This document shows positions 56,901 to 64,000 of a stretch of 64,000 nt of DNA, in pieces; position 1 is the first letter of the stretch; each line of letters starts with the position of its first letter. Under the pieces are notes generated by a model. It saw only the letters and a program-made list of their open reading frames with translations, was not told the origin of the DNA and searched no databases. Where the stretch lies: the NCBI GenBank assembly GCA_021014325.1, contig CM037467.1, positions 4,340,001-4,404,000 on the forward strand, written 5' to 3'. The position numbers and the translations under genes are program-made. The stretch comes from Plazaster borealis (Eukaryota > Echinodermata > Asteroidea > Forcipulatida > Labidiasteridae).

Positions 56901-59900
56901 TTCACAGTGCATTTTTTGGGGTTGTGTAAACCATGGGAGCTTTGAATTTGGTCATTATGAGTAGTAGTAAAACATCTGTCTGAGGAACTTTTATAACATT
57001 AATTTATGCAAATGTAATCATTTATGCAACTATTTCACCTCTCTTTTGTTCAATCCGTCGCATTTTTTTCATAGTGACGAATCAGAAAAAAAGTGCATTT
57101 TGAGTAAACTCACTTTGAAGTTGGACATGTTTTCATTCGTTGCTTTCATACCTTATCATCCTACATTATCACTTGCCAAGTAGAGGGTATGTTTTTAAGC
57201 AGTTCTTCTTCACATTTGTTCATGTTAGTTAAAAAAGAAAGATCTGAACAAACAATTATAACCTCATAAACCTATTAGTCAGTATGTAAAAAAAAAACTA
57301 CGCTCTGGGGCTTATTCGTCAGTAATATCACCATTAATGCACGTAATTTAACACGCCTTAATTTGTCATTTGTGTTAAACATGATATTTCACGGTAAAAT
57401 CCTGAGTGAAGCACTGATCCAGAATTCCATCTTTTTTGGATGGGGAGGAGAGAGTGGGGTTTGTGGGGTGGATGGGGTTGGATGGGATGGGTGATGTTGG
57501 CATGTGGATTGGAGGGGAGGGGAGCACTAAAGTAAAATCAGACCGGGTTTATAAAAACAAAAAAAACCAAAAAAAACTTCCAACAATTTAAAGGGGGAGG
57601 AGTGCACATGACATTTTCCCATTTCCTTTCGGCCTGGTTAACCTCCAGATATTTCTCAAATGGGGAGGGACGGAATAGGTAATTTTTCCAAGTTAAAGTT
57701 GTACCCCTCAAGACACTAATTGAAATAACAAGTATGTTTATTTTGTAATTGAACTGATTTGTTGAATAAGCATACACAAACTTAAAAATGTTTTGTTATC
57801 AACAATGTTTGCACTTTTGGAATAATCATTTGATTTTGTTGGCACTAGTTTTGAAGGATTTCATTTCACAATCAAAACCTTGTTTACACACAAAAAAATT
57901 GTAAATTCTGATTTTCAAAAATAGGAATTTTATTATATGCTCCAAAACATTTATTGTTAAAACCACTTATTTATAAGATCACTGTTGAATTTCTTCCACC
58001 CAGACTAGAGGTTTTACTCAAAGTTGCCACTAATTGTATCATAAAACAGTAAAAGAAAAATTCATTCTTAAGTAAAAACAAATCCTGGCAAAAAGGATCA
58101 CATTTAATTGGATTTCACAATTTTCTTTATGACAAGATTTCAGGGCACGAAGTTTTTCTCGGCGCGATTGGTACCCGAATTACCTTTAATAAGATTAGCT
58201 TGAAGATCGAACGGACTGAATAATACAAACTATTACGTCAGTTTGAAATAATCAGCCTGTCAGAACTATGCTTACCTCAAAATTTGTTCCTTTTATCTAA
58301 AATTATGTTTAGTTTCGTTGACCGGCATTATGAAACCGTAACAACTGATGGTACCTGGCATTTCATTGATAAGTCACTCGTAACTGGAGTGGTTACCAGC
58401 GCGTTTGCCTATTCGTCACGTTGTACAAAAACAAAAGGGTCTGTTTATGTGTTTACGGAGTGGCGAATCACTTATTCGTCAGTATGTAAAGAAACATTTA
58501 TTAGCCTTCAAACATATTCGCCACCACTGTGTCTTTATATCTTTAAAATTAGACATTATTTTGGTTCAAAACCTTCAGAAATGAATTCAGAAGACAAACT
58601 AACCCTAAACTGCAAAAACCTCAACTTGCAAAAAAACGCTGATTCGTCACTATGAGAAAAATACATTCTATTGTGTGCCCCCTACCAGACGCCTACGTCT
58701 ACAAACGCCAAAACGCATCCGGGTTGGGGCGTGAGAGTAACGGCCATTTTGAGTCGAGAAATGTGATCTTCCCGCCATCCTCAAATCCTTCACAGGTTCC
58801 AGGTCTCTGAACCTCGCTATCCTATCTAAAAATACGGACTCAGGAAGTTGATTAGGGCAATACAGTATAATAACGGACTCTTCCGGCCATACGCATCCAT
58901 GTAATGATTTCCAAAGGAAGTTTGCACAGTGAGAAAAAAAAATTTCCCCGAGGCAAATTGAAACTTACAATATCAACCATCTGCACAAACAACAATCCAT
59001 CACGGATAGAATGCAAACGCCCATGGGCTCCGGAAAATATAGATATCCCGTACATCCATGATCAAGTGTATTATGTTCTTGATAACAAATACGCCGTTGG
59101 GAAAATATTGTTGAGCTCATCTTTGCAGTTATTGTACAAACTTATAAAGGTGCTCCATTTAAAACCACTGGATAATTGATTATCTGATAATTCTGAAATA
59201 ACCATGGTCAAGTGGTTAGCCTACAAGTCACGTGGTCAAGTAGTAAGAATGCAGGACTTGCCGTCACAAGGTTGCGGGTTCGAATCCTTCCCAGCTAACC
59301 ACTGATTTCACAATGACTAGAATAAGTATTGTCTAGCTACTGAATCACAATTTATTGATTTGTGCAATTCATAATCATAGACTTTAAATCATTGTTTGTA
59401 TAAGAGAGATTGACTGTTGCCAGCTTGGCGTTTATATCCCCTTTCGGGAGCGTCGCCGAGTTTCCTTGTCGGGAAGATCATCTAAACACACACACAAACA
59501 AACAAACAAACAAACAAACAAACAAACACCCCAACAAACAAAAAAACAAACAAACAAACAGACATCAAACAAACACCCGAAACACCCACCCACAAACAAA
59601 CAAACAAACAAACCATGCATCGAGTCCCCATTAGCCTTTTTGAGATATGGTGGACACTATAGGAGTGCACTGTAGGATTTGGGTGTATACAGACAAATTT
59701 ACCCAAACCAAACAGTGTTATAGTAATGTGTCCACCATATCTCAAAATGGCTTATACAGTTCCCGCGAGATCTTGAGGGTCGTTGAGGTCGAGTTAACCC
59801 TAAGTGATGTTCTCATGACTTGCGCTCCTCACAATTAATAACGGCGATACCACCTGGCGTAAACAGTAATCTTCACATGAGACATTATTGGCTTGACCTT

Positions 59901-62900
59901 GAGTATAGTGACATGACAAATCGTGGTTTGTCGGAATGTCATGGACATCAGAAAGTGCCTGAATTTAAAAGTGCCTGAATTTAAAAGTCCCTGAACTGTT
60001 CACGTAGAAATGTCAAAGCTACTCCTTGAGGATAGGTCTCTGACTCCGGCTGATAAGCCCAATACGAACGAGCACAAATTTTCAGAAAATACAACCTTTT
60101 TCTCATTATTTTTACTTCAGAGCAACCTACTGAATAACCGTTAAACAGTAAAGAAAATCGTATTTTTTCTAGAAAATTGACCAATGACCGTGAATATTAA
60201 GCTAATTATAAAAAAACATTGGCAAATCGCGTGTCCAGAAGAGTGTCGGCCGGATATATCCTCCACAATGAAGGAATAAAACACACCGGAGGCGCTGGTG
60301 GCCAAGGTTTTGAAGATGGAATAAACTTCGGAAATGGAAAGAGAGCCGAACGTGACCACGTCCGTGACTATTATGTCCAATCATGGTCAGACCAACGTCC
60401 GTATTACAAGTAGTGAAGTAAAATTGCCAGAAACTGATGGGGGATAAATCTTACAAGTTCTGAATCGGCGATTTCTAAAAGGTTTTAAAAAGGGCGCAAA
60501 ATTTAAGTGCAATCCAGCGTAACGAATTACTTGTTTCAGACGAAGGGGGCAAGACACAGAAAACAATGAAGAATTGTTGAGTTGAACATTTTTTGGGAAG
60601 AATATACTTAAAGCCCAAAGACTTAAAGTTCTAATATAGGTTCCACAGGTCCGGACTGAGTCCGGTAATGCAAGTTAGCATCAACAATAGAGGTTGAACA
60701 ACACTAGGGGGGGGGGGGTACATCAAGGTCAACCCTTCCTCAATGGATCAACCTCGAGCCCAATGAAAACATTTATGGTAGAACATTCGAGACCAAAGAT
60801 CTGTCAATGATAATCAAGCCATCCAAATGCTTCGTGTGTTTTGTATTTACACAGGGCCTGCTAGTTGTTGCTTCAGCCGCCCTGCAGGACTTAACTAATT
60901 TGTGTCAGAACCCAAACCAGTATCGAGACCACCTGATGAAAACATGTATTCCGAAGTGTAACAGACAGGCTGTCGTCTATCGAGACAATGAAGACATACA
61001 GAAGACCTCCGTAGTAGACTGAAGGCTGGGCGTGGCAATCCAGTGCATGCAGCCGTCATCGCATTTGAAAATGCAACGTGTATAACAAAGTAATTCCGGA
61101 GTTGCAGAAAACATGCCCCGGTGTATACTGAAGAGGAAGGAACATTGCTACTACTAAGCGTAGAAAACACCCCTTTATATCTAACCTGACATCTTGAAAG
61201 AGATGGGTTTTCATCTATTCCTGAATATTCATTGAATTATTACCTGTATGGGTTTTCATCTAATCCTGAATATTCATTGAATTATTACCTGTATGGGTTT
61301 TCATCTATTCCTGAATATTCAATGAATTATTACCTGTATGGGTTTTCATCTATTCCTGAATATTCATTGAATTATTACCTGTATGGGTTTTCATCTAATC
61401 CTGAATATTCAGTGAATTATTACCTGTATGGGTTTTCATCTATTCCTGAATATTCAGTGAATTATTACCTGTATGGGTTTTCATCTATTCCTGAATATTC
61501 AGTGAATTATTACCTGTATGGGTTTTCATCTATTCCTGAATATTCATTGAATTATTACCTGTATGGGTTTTCATCTATTCCTGAATATTCAGTGAATTAT
61601 TACCTGTATGGGTTTTCATCTATTCCTGAATATTCATTGAATTATTACCTGTATGGGTTTTCATCTAATCCTGAATATTCATTGAATTATTACCTGTATG
61701 GGTTTTCATCTATTCCTGAATATTCATTGAATTATTACCTGTATGGGTTTTCATCTATTCCTGAATATTCAGTGAATTATTACCTGTATGGGTTTTCATC
61801 TATTCCTGAATATTCATTGAATTATTACCTGTATGGGTTTTCATCTATTCCTGAATATTCATTGAATTATTACCTGTATGGGTTTTCATATATTCCTGAA
61901 TATTCATTGAATTAAATAACATTTATTACATCACACTTGTAATGCGCCATGTCTGTCACAAAGTGACACTCCTGGCGCAGAAAACATGCAGTATCAAATG
62001 AGATCGATGCAGGAACCGAAGTACAGACACAATCTTGGCCAAGATCACCGCTAAACACTTCCAGACAACCCAGAAAATTGTTTCCCCAATTCAGAGCGAG
62101 ACAGAACAGTGGCTCGACGGTGGTCAGACAGGGCATGTGTAGACGAACAGGAATAGTCGAGTAGACACCCAGACTATCAGATAATTATGACAGAATGGTT
62201 CTTAAACTGGCTCATATTTAGCCGAGTCTATAATATAACACAACATGTTATAAGGGTGTTTTATCTGTTATCAGGGCCCAATTTTAAAGAGCTGCTTAAG
62301 CACAAAAAAAGTAGCTAAGCACAACAAAATTATGCTAAGGTTATCAGCCGAAATACCATCTCACAAGTACCATATGCGGCTGGTATCCTGCTCATTTTTG
62401 CAGAGCAGAAAATAGTTAAGCGATATTTTCTTCTTAAGCAGCTGTATGAAAATGGGACCTGGACGGTGTAGAAGATTAAGAATGACGAGCTGCATCCATG
62501 TAAATTGAATGTAAATTGATGAAAGTATAAAGAGGTGGGGAGGAAGCTGTAAGAAGTGTTGAAAGTTCAGAAAGTCCTTTTAAAGTCGACAATCGTACAT
62601 GGTAATTTTCCCCAGTATCTTTGGTTCCAAGTATTTCAACAATCATGAAGTTTCGCTCGGTCCGAACGCCTCGTCCAAAGGCGCTTTGGATGGGCTGAAG
62701 TATACACATGTGCATTGGACCACTCAGATTGTTTTTATATTCCAATTGCAGATTATTCTTCCTGCGTAACCGCTCCAGATTTTCGGCAATATCCAAAAAA
62801 CTCTACCACCTTTTGAAAGGAAATTTTCACAGGTTAATTTTTTGGGTATATATCTACAACTATAACAGGATTGAAACAAACAGTGGGTTTCAATTACCAA

Positions 62901-63175
62901 ACGTACACAATCCTTTTAAAGGTTGAATGTTTTTGATTTTATCTTTATAATTGTACACGTGACCTACCTGTCTTTAGATATCCTTTCCAGCAGTGGTTCC
63001 AGCCACCCCTCTGTACATTCACAATGAGAATCCAGGAAAGTCAATACCTCCCCTTTAGACACAGCCACGCCTACATGACGGGCGGCTACGATTCCTTGTC
63101 GTGTACCCAGACGTTCCACCCGGATTGGGATGGGCAGGCCTGTTACGAATCTCTCCAGGGGCTCTTGCAACCAGT
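38816..63175 (-). CDS. GALNT: Divergent polypeptide GalNAc-transferase paralogue (7 exons, 5' part beyond right edge)
   Basis: Transcript order on the minus strand is 63175-62968, 47440-47267, 45620-45503, 44841-44518, 42380-42264, 39677-39540 and 38974-38816 (TGA). All junctions are GT-AG and all phases match, giving about 412 residues. Catalytic motifs: [12 protein letters not shown] (DxH metal-binding), [40 protein letters not shown] and [10 protein letters not shown]. The linker is WYLDNVYPE. The lectin repeats have CLDV, CLTA with QRWIY, and CLDV with QQWTM. The role is as for the family: Golgi transfer of GalNAc to Ser/Thr. Oddities: the usual GGFNWKLNFRW segment reads [11 protein letters not shown], and the beta repeat has CLT instead of CLD. 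I do not recognise the subfamily. The first intron seen is 15.5 kb and full of repeats. Confidence 0.92.
39125..39494 (+). mobile_element. MITE-A copy in the last GALNT intron
   Basis: It begins AAAGGCATCGTACACGTTTG and ends CAAACGTGTATAGTGCCTTT. It fills about 370 of the 565 bases between exons 38816-38974 and 39540-39677. Confidence 0.9.
39540..39677 (-). CDS. GALNT: GALNT paralogue exon: lectin repeat beta
   Basis: The acceptor is TTTCCTCAAAG (minus strand); the donor is AAG|GTAGGC. The 46 codons begin [20 protein letters not shown] and end KQRWIYK. The VFSY start at the exon edge mirrors VFGL in the plus-strand gene. CLT replaces CLD, so this repeat probably lacks the sugar-binding Asp. 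A MITE-A copy begins 45 bp into the following intron. Confidence 0.93.
39905..40336 (+). mobile_element. tRNA-Leu-headed SINE in GALNT intron
   Basis: GGCCAAGCGGATAAGAGCAC, GGGTTCGAGTCCC and the full body match the copy at 33771. It ends in an ATT run after AAGAAGCCACTAGTA. Confidence 0.9.
40728..40760. repeat. GAATT microsatellite
   Basis: About six GAATT pentamers in a row (ATTGAATTGAATTGAATTGA). Confidence 0.9.
40870..41018. mobile_element. 149-bp inverted-repeat element
   Basis: GGGGCCGATTTCACTAAAA on the left is inverted on the right (TTTTGTGAAATCGACCCC). The interior is made of AGTCCTA / TTAGGAC words that can fold. Confidence 0.8.
41486..42236 (+). mobile_element. MITE-A related element split by a SINE
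   Basis: GGTAATTGTCAAAGACCAGT and ATCCATACTTTTTGTGACC (to 41540) continue at 41849 with CACATGAATTAACAAACCTG, GAAAATTTAAGCTCGATCGG and TCATCGGATTC. The order and words are those of diverged MITE-A copies (46485, 47508). Confidence 0.65.
41541..41848 (-). mobile_element. SINE: tRNA-Leu-like head with a second body type
   Basis: The minus strand starts GTGTCGTGGCCGAGCGGTTA, then B-box GGGTTCGAGTCC. The body contains TTCTCTTCACCCAGGAGTAC and CCGGATATAAACACCGGCCT instead of the usual CCTTCGGATGGGAC body. Confidence 0.8.
42264..42380 (-). CDS. GALNT: GALNT paralogue exon: lectin repeat alpha
   Basis: The acceptor is GTTTTACAG (minus strand); the donor is CAG|GTAAAG. The 39 codons, in phase 0 at both ends, encode [20 protein letters not shown] and then [14 protein letters not shown] is intact. 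The loop is six residues longer than in the plus-strand paralogue. Confidence 0.93.
42426..42665 (-). mobile_element. tRNA-derived SINE, family 2, next to a GALNT exon
   Basis: It matches 4458-4745 (-): the B-box inverse GGATTCGAACC, GGAGGAAAACCCCAGAGAAA and TTTCATTTCATTTATTAAT. It starts about 46 bases upstream of exon 42264-42380 in transcript terms. Confidence 0.75.
43634..44006 (+). mobile_element. MITE-A copy in GALNT intron
   Basis: It begins AAAGGCACTGAACACGTTTG and ends CAAACGTGTACAGTGCCTTT, with the standard interior. Confidence 0.9.
44518..44841 (-). CDS. GALNT: GALNT paralogue exon: [10 protein letters not shown]...[10 protein letters not shown]
   Basis: The acceptor is CATTTTTAG (minus strand); the donor is GCG|GTATGT. 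The 108 codons, in phase 0 at both ends, encode [20 protein letters not shown], then [20 protein letters not shown] and [20 protein letters not shown] before WYLDNVYPE. It spans what is two exons (20563-20743 and 23577-23716) in the plus-strand gene. Confidence 0.95.
45161..45353. mobile_element. MITE-C copy in GALNT intron
   Basis: It begins GGGCCCAATTTCATAGAGCT and ends AGCTCTATGAAATTGGGCCC. The terminal inverted repeats match perfectly over at least 20 bases, so it is a young copy. Confidence 0.92.
45503..45620 (-). CDS. GALNT: GALNT paralogue exon: PTMAGG...[10 protein letters not shown]
   Basis: The acceptor is TGTTTCAG (minus strand); the donor is AAG|GTAAAT. It encodes [20 protein letters not shown] and then [15 protein letters not shown]. 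The family's usual GGENLE core has Gln here instead of Glu. Length and phases equal those of exon 19351-19468 in the plus-strand paralogue. Confidence 0.95.
46485..46849 (+). mobile_element. MITE-A related, diverged copy
   Basis: It begins AAAGGAACATTACAGAATTG and ends TTCTGTAACGTTCCTTT. The interior keeps the order of MITE-A (GACAAACGTGTAAAAGTTTG, GATCGATCGGCCATCTGGG). Confidence 0.7.
46925..47260. mobile_element. MITE-F copy abutting a GALNT splice donor
   Basis: It begins CACTCTAAACACCCCCCCGG, contains many GACCCGG / GGGTCA words and ends GGAGTTTTTTAGAGTA. Inside, a 46-bp block (CTGACCCAGAATTGGGTCAG to CCGGAATCCGGGAC) is repeated about three times. Its last base is directly next to the six-base donor of exon 47267-47440. 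Confidence 0.8.
47267..47440 (-). CDS. GALNT: GALNT paralogue exon: [17 protein letters not shown]...
   Basis: The acceptor is CCCCCTCAG (minus strand); the donor is CTCAG|GTATAC. Its first base completes Arg from the previous exon; exit is phase 2. It encodes [19 protein letters not shown] and then [20 protein letters not shown]. The acceptor-side FNWKLNFRW-like segment of the family is altered here. The end of a MITE-F copy (46925-47260) lies directly after the sixth intron base. Confidence 0.93.
47508..47855 (+). mobile_element. MITE-A related, diverged copy
   Basis: The left end AGGGTGTGTACAACATTCGT is inverted at the right end (CAATGTTGTACACACCCT). The interior has MITE-A words (AACAAACCTGTGAAATTTTA, AATCGGTCTTCGGAGTCATG). 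Confidence 0.75.
48143..48538 (+). mobile_element. MITE-B copy with MITE-A-type ends
   Basis: The ends AAAGGCATCGTACACGTTTG and CAAACGTGTACGATGCCTTT match MITE-A copies. The interior (GAGAAGCGTTACGGTAACGC, CGGCAATATCTCAAAAACGC) is MITE-B. Confidence 0.88.
48575..49192. mobile_element. Foldback element with T-tract/GCGTCGCA arms
   Basis: CTATGGTGTTCCATATGTGC and CACTCCTTTGGAAAAAAATA (left) are inverted at the right end (49142-49192). Inside, the arms are arrays of TTTTTTTGCGTCGCA on the left and AAAAATGCGACGC on the right. A unique 130-base core (48840-48970) separates the arms. Long frames in the arms are low complexity. Confidence 0.88.
49338..49774. mobile_element. MITE-F copy interrupted by a MITE-C
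   Basis: AAACTCCCGGCTAAGAATTG and the GACCCGG words run to 49540 and resume at 49739 (GGCTCCGGGTCAATTCTGAC). The inserted piece is a full MITE-C. Confidence 0.75.
49543..49737. mobile_element. MITE-C copy nested in MITE-F
   Basis: It begins GGCCCAATTTCATAGAGCAG and ends GCTCTATGAAATTGGGCCC. Confidence 0.88.
49855..50000. repeat. Degenerate GAGTAC/TACGAG array with a G run
   Basis: Repeated TACGAG and GAGTAC hexamers surround a run of about 15 G (49921-49935). Confidence 0.7.
50335..50630 (-). mobile_element. MITE-E related copy
   Basis: The inverse of AAATTTCGCTCTGAAAGAGT and of CCTTTTGACTGGCGCA is recognisable (TCTTTCAAAGCGAAATGTG, TGCCAGTCAAAAGG). Confidence 0.6.
50640..51950. repeat. 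52-bp minisatellite, about 24 units
   Basis: The unit carries GGCAGTAGTGTGTTTTTCAC, TTGGAGTCGAGGTTATTTTG and ACCCGGATTCCA. Two unit types (TTGGAGTCGAGG and the longer AATTAGTTAGAATCGAGG) are interspersed. The GACCCGGATTCC part matches MITE-F. The right end is diverged. Confidence 0.95.
51951..52776. other. GALNT intron, nothing recognised
   Basis: AT-rich, no clear repeat or exon. Confidence 0.45.
52777..53150 (+). mobile_element. MITE-A copy
   Basis: It begins AAAGGCATCGAACACGTTTT and ends CAAACTTGTACGATACCTTT. It is directly followed by a second, different MITE-A. Confidence 0.88.
53151..53533 (+). mobile_element. MITE-A variant, tandem with the previous copy
   Basis: It begins AAAGACAGTGGACATTATTG and ends ACTAATAGTGTCCACTGCCT. 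Its central part (GATTTCGAGACCTCATCTAA) differs from standard MITE-A. Confidence 0.82.
53618..53990. mobile_element. MITE-F copy
   Basis: It begins CACTCTATAAACTCCCGGGT and ends GACCCTGAAGTTTTTAGAGTG. A short piece at 53656-53675 (TGTACGATACCTTTAATA) looks like a MITE-A end caught inside. Confidence 0.75.
54000..55287. other. GALNT intron, nothing recognised
   Basis: No exon or repeat family was supported; there are only short AT-rich frames. Confidence 0.45.
55288..55552. mobile_element. MITE-F copy, left end truncated
   Basis: It starts at GACCCGGATACTGTGTCAAA and ends at GACCCGGGAGTTTTTAGAGTG. Confidence 0.75.
56147..56485 (+). mobile_element. MITE-A copy, 5' truncated
   Basis: It starts at TGTTCTCACTTGGTGTATCC, lacking the left inverted end, and finishes CAAACGTTGACAGTGCCTTT. 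Confidence 0.85.
56486..59211. other. GALNT intron, nothing recognised
   Basis: AT-rich. A GGATGGGG-rich patch lies near 57430-57520. An open frame at 58284-58655 shows no known domain or splice context. Confidence 0.4.
59212..59303 (+). repeat. tRNA-like sequence inside a short inverted repeat
   Basis: GTGGTTAGC at the left and GCTAACCAC at the right flank an A-box-like GGTCAAGTAGTAAGAATGC and a B box (GGGTTCGAATCC). Confidence 0.5.
59490..59614. repeat. CAAA microsatellite
   Basis: Repeated ACAA/CAAA tetramers with interruptions (CACCCCAAC, CATCAAACAAACACCC). Confidence 0.95.
59632..59753. mobile_element. 122-bp foldback element
   Basis: AGCCTTTTTGAGATATGGTG (GACAC) on the left is inverted on the right (GTGTCCACCATATCTCAAAA, TGGCT). 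Weaker pairing continues inward. Confidence 0.8.
60855..61022 (+). CDS. Possible small terminal exon with a cysteine cluster (unassigned)
   Basis: After a plausible acceptor (TGTATTTACACAG), an open frame runs to TGA at 61022. It encodes [19 protein letters not shown] and then [19 protein letters not shown]. The C-x13-C-x3-C spacing and the QNxxYxDxLxxxCIPxC look faintly resembles small TNF-receptor-type cysteine domains. That resemblance is from memory and weak. No other exon of such a gene was found nearby, and it lies antisense inside a GALNT intron. It may be chance. Confidence 0.22.
   Translation, partial: GLLVVASAALQDLTNLCQNPNQYRDHLMKTCIPKCNRQAVVYRDNEDIQKTSVVD
61205..61915 (+). repeat. 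45-bp minisatellite, about 15 units, open in one frame
   Basis: The unit is TATGGGTTTTCATCTATTCC, TGAATATTCATTGAATTATT and ACCTG. Because 45 is a multiple of three and the unit has no stop in one frame, a 227-codon frame with a 15-residue period ([15 protein letters not shown]) results. Units vary at only two or three bases (ATT/AAT, TTG/GTG/ATG). Confidence 0.95.
62274..62459. mobile_element. MITE-C copy
   Basis: It begins AGGGCCCAATTTTAAAGAGC and ends GCTGTATGAAAATGGGACCT. Confidence 0.82.
62723..62919 (+). mobile_element. MITE-B copy, 5' truncated, next to a GALNT exon
   Basis: It starts near CTCAGATTGTTTTTATATTC and ends CAAACGTACACAATCCTTTT. It lies 48 bases past the donor of exon 62968-63175. 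Confidence 0.8.
62968..63175 (-). CDS. GALNT: GALNT paralogue exon with DSH motif
   Basis: On the minus strand the acceptor is TTTCTGGTTTAG and the donor is GACAG|GTAGGT. Entry needs one base from the previous exon; exit is phase 2. It encodes [10 protein letters not shown], then [20 protein letters not shown] and [23 protein letters not shown] fits the family DxH that binds Mn2+ and UDP. This is the most 5' exon in the window. Confidence 0.94.
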
Positions 63176-63381
63176 CTAAACCAGAAACAATATAAGTTTG
63201 TTGTTGTGACGTTGTAAGGCCGACTTCGGCTACGGCTACGGCCGTTTGCTGCAAAGACAACATTAAAGAATAGGCCTTTTCGGCGTTCCTGTCATAGCTA
63301 CTGCCGGAGCCATTATTAATTCGGACTCTTTCTAAATGTGAAAAGGGTATTTTGTCACCATTTCCATGAGTTTGTCATCTT

Positions 63382-63754
63382 AAAGGCACTGAACACGTTT
63401 GGAGATTGTCAAAGACCAGAGTTCTCACTTGGTGTATCCCAACATATGCATAAAATAACAAGCCTGTGAAAATTTGGGCTCAATTGGTCATCGAAGTTGC
63501 AAGAAAATGATAAAAGAAAAAAAACACCCTTGTTGTACAAATTTGTGTGCTTTCAGATAGGAATAAAAACTTCTTGCAAGAAGTTTTTATTATTTTAGTG
63601 AGAAATTGCCTCTTTCTCAAAAACTACGTTACTTCAGAGGGAGTCGTTTCCTACAAAGTTTTATACTACCAACAGCTCTCCGTTGCTTGTTACCAAGTAA
63701 GTTTTTATGCTAATATTTGTTTTGAGTCATTACCAAACGTGTACGATACCTTTA
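63382..63754 (+). mobile_element. MITE-A copy
   Basis: It begins AAAGGCACTGAACACGTTTG and ends CAAACGTGTACGATACCTTT. It is close to the consensus over its whole length. Confidence 0.9.
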
Positions 63755-64000
63755 AGTCTTATTCCCCGTATACAAGGATTTCATGAACGTGTAATACTCA
63801 CGGTGACCAGACTAGCTTTCTGTTTGCAGTGTCAAACACACTTTCAATGCTTTCCAGTAAATTAAAAGAAAAAGAGGTATCTAATTTATTCTTCATTGCG
63901 TCAGGAAGAAATATTTGGGGTATTTTATGCTCATGCATAATAGGAAACGTACAGAAACCTTTGGTAACTTTGTATAGAGATCATGTAACCTGTGGCATCA
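63755..64000. other. GALNT intron continuing past the right edge
   Basis: Nothing recognised. The next 5' exon of the minus-strand GALNT should lie further right. Confidence 0.4.

Noticed and set aside
59410..59745. Frames rich in [10 protein letters not shown] or [10 protein letters not shown]
   Set aside because: They are translations of the CAAA microsatellite.
60141..60413. Overlapping frames on both strands (plus: [15 protein letters not shown]…; minus: [15 protein letters not shown]…)
   Set aside because: Both are under 80 codons with no recognisable domain, and the two frames shadow each other; neither could be preferred.
1..64000. CRISPR arrays, bacterial operons or phage genes
   Set aside because: The tandem arrays lack equal spacers between identical repeats, and the genes present are intron-containing metazoan genes.

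Overview
This is a eukaryotic (metazoan) window. It carries two split genes of the polypeptide N-acetylgalactosaminyltransferase (ppGalNAc-T, GALNT) family in a very repeat-rich, AT-rich background. The spliceosomal introns, tRNA-derived SINEs, many short inverted-repeat elements and a TTAGGG-type telomere-like tract suggest a marine deuterostome invertebrate. An echinoderm is my best guess, but that is an inference from the style of the repeats, not a proof.

Gene 1 (+ strand, exons from 19351 to 26922) is the C-terminal half of a GALNT1/GALNT13-type enzyme: the end of the catalytic domain (WGGEN motif, CSHVGH motif) and a complete C-terminal ricin-type lectin domain. Its 5' exons were not found in the 19 kb upstream, so they lie outside the window or were missed. 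Gene 2 (- strand, exons from 63175 down to 38816) is a more divergent GALNT paralogue. It begins in the catalytic domain (DSH metal-binding motif) and ends with a lectin domain; its 5' exons lie beyond the right edge. The two genes are convergent (tail to tail), about 11.9 kb apart. Their exon boundaries are largely shared (one exon is 118 bp in both), which supports ancient duplication, but gene 1 has an intron that gene 2 lacks.

Almost everything else is repeats. From left to right: a TTCATGAA-rich array (1-285); many miniature inverted-repeat elements (called here MITE-A, B, C, D, E and F); tRNA-Leu-headed and other tRNA-derived SINEs; a 178-bp satellite (5938-6857); a reverse-transcriptase relic (10632-10885); then gene 1. 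The intergenic stretch holds three minisatellites (31797-32335, 34640-35097, 35105-36845), two small foldback elements with CTCF-like arms (32593-33146), and a perfect 96-bp palindrome flanked by 9-bp direct repeats (37092-37205). Gene 2's introns hold further MITEs, a foldback element built of T-tract/GCGTCGCA repeats (48575-49192), a 52-bp minisatellite (50640-51950) and a 45-bp minisatellite (61205-61915). Several insertions are nested, which gives a relative order of activity.

Both genes would make Golgi type II membrane enzymes that start mucin-type O-glycosylation by moving GalNAc from UDP-GalNAc to Ser/Thr. Nothing else in the window can be assigned a function with confidence; one possible small cysteine-containing exon (60855-61022, +) is listed with low confidence.
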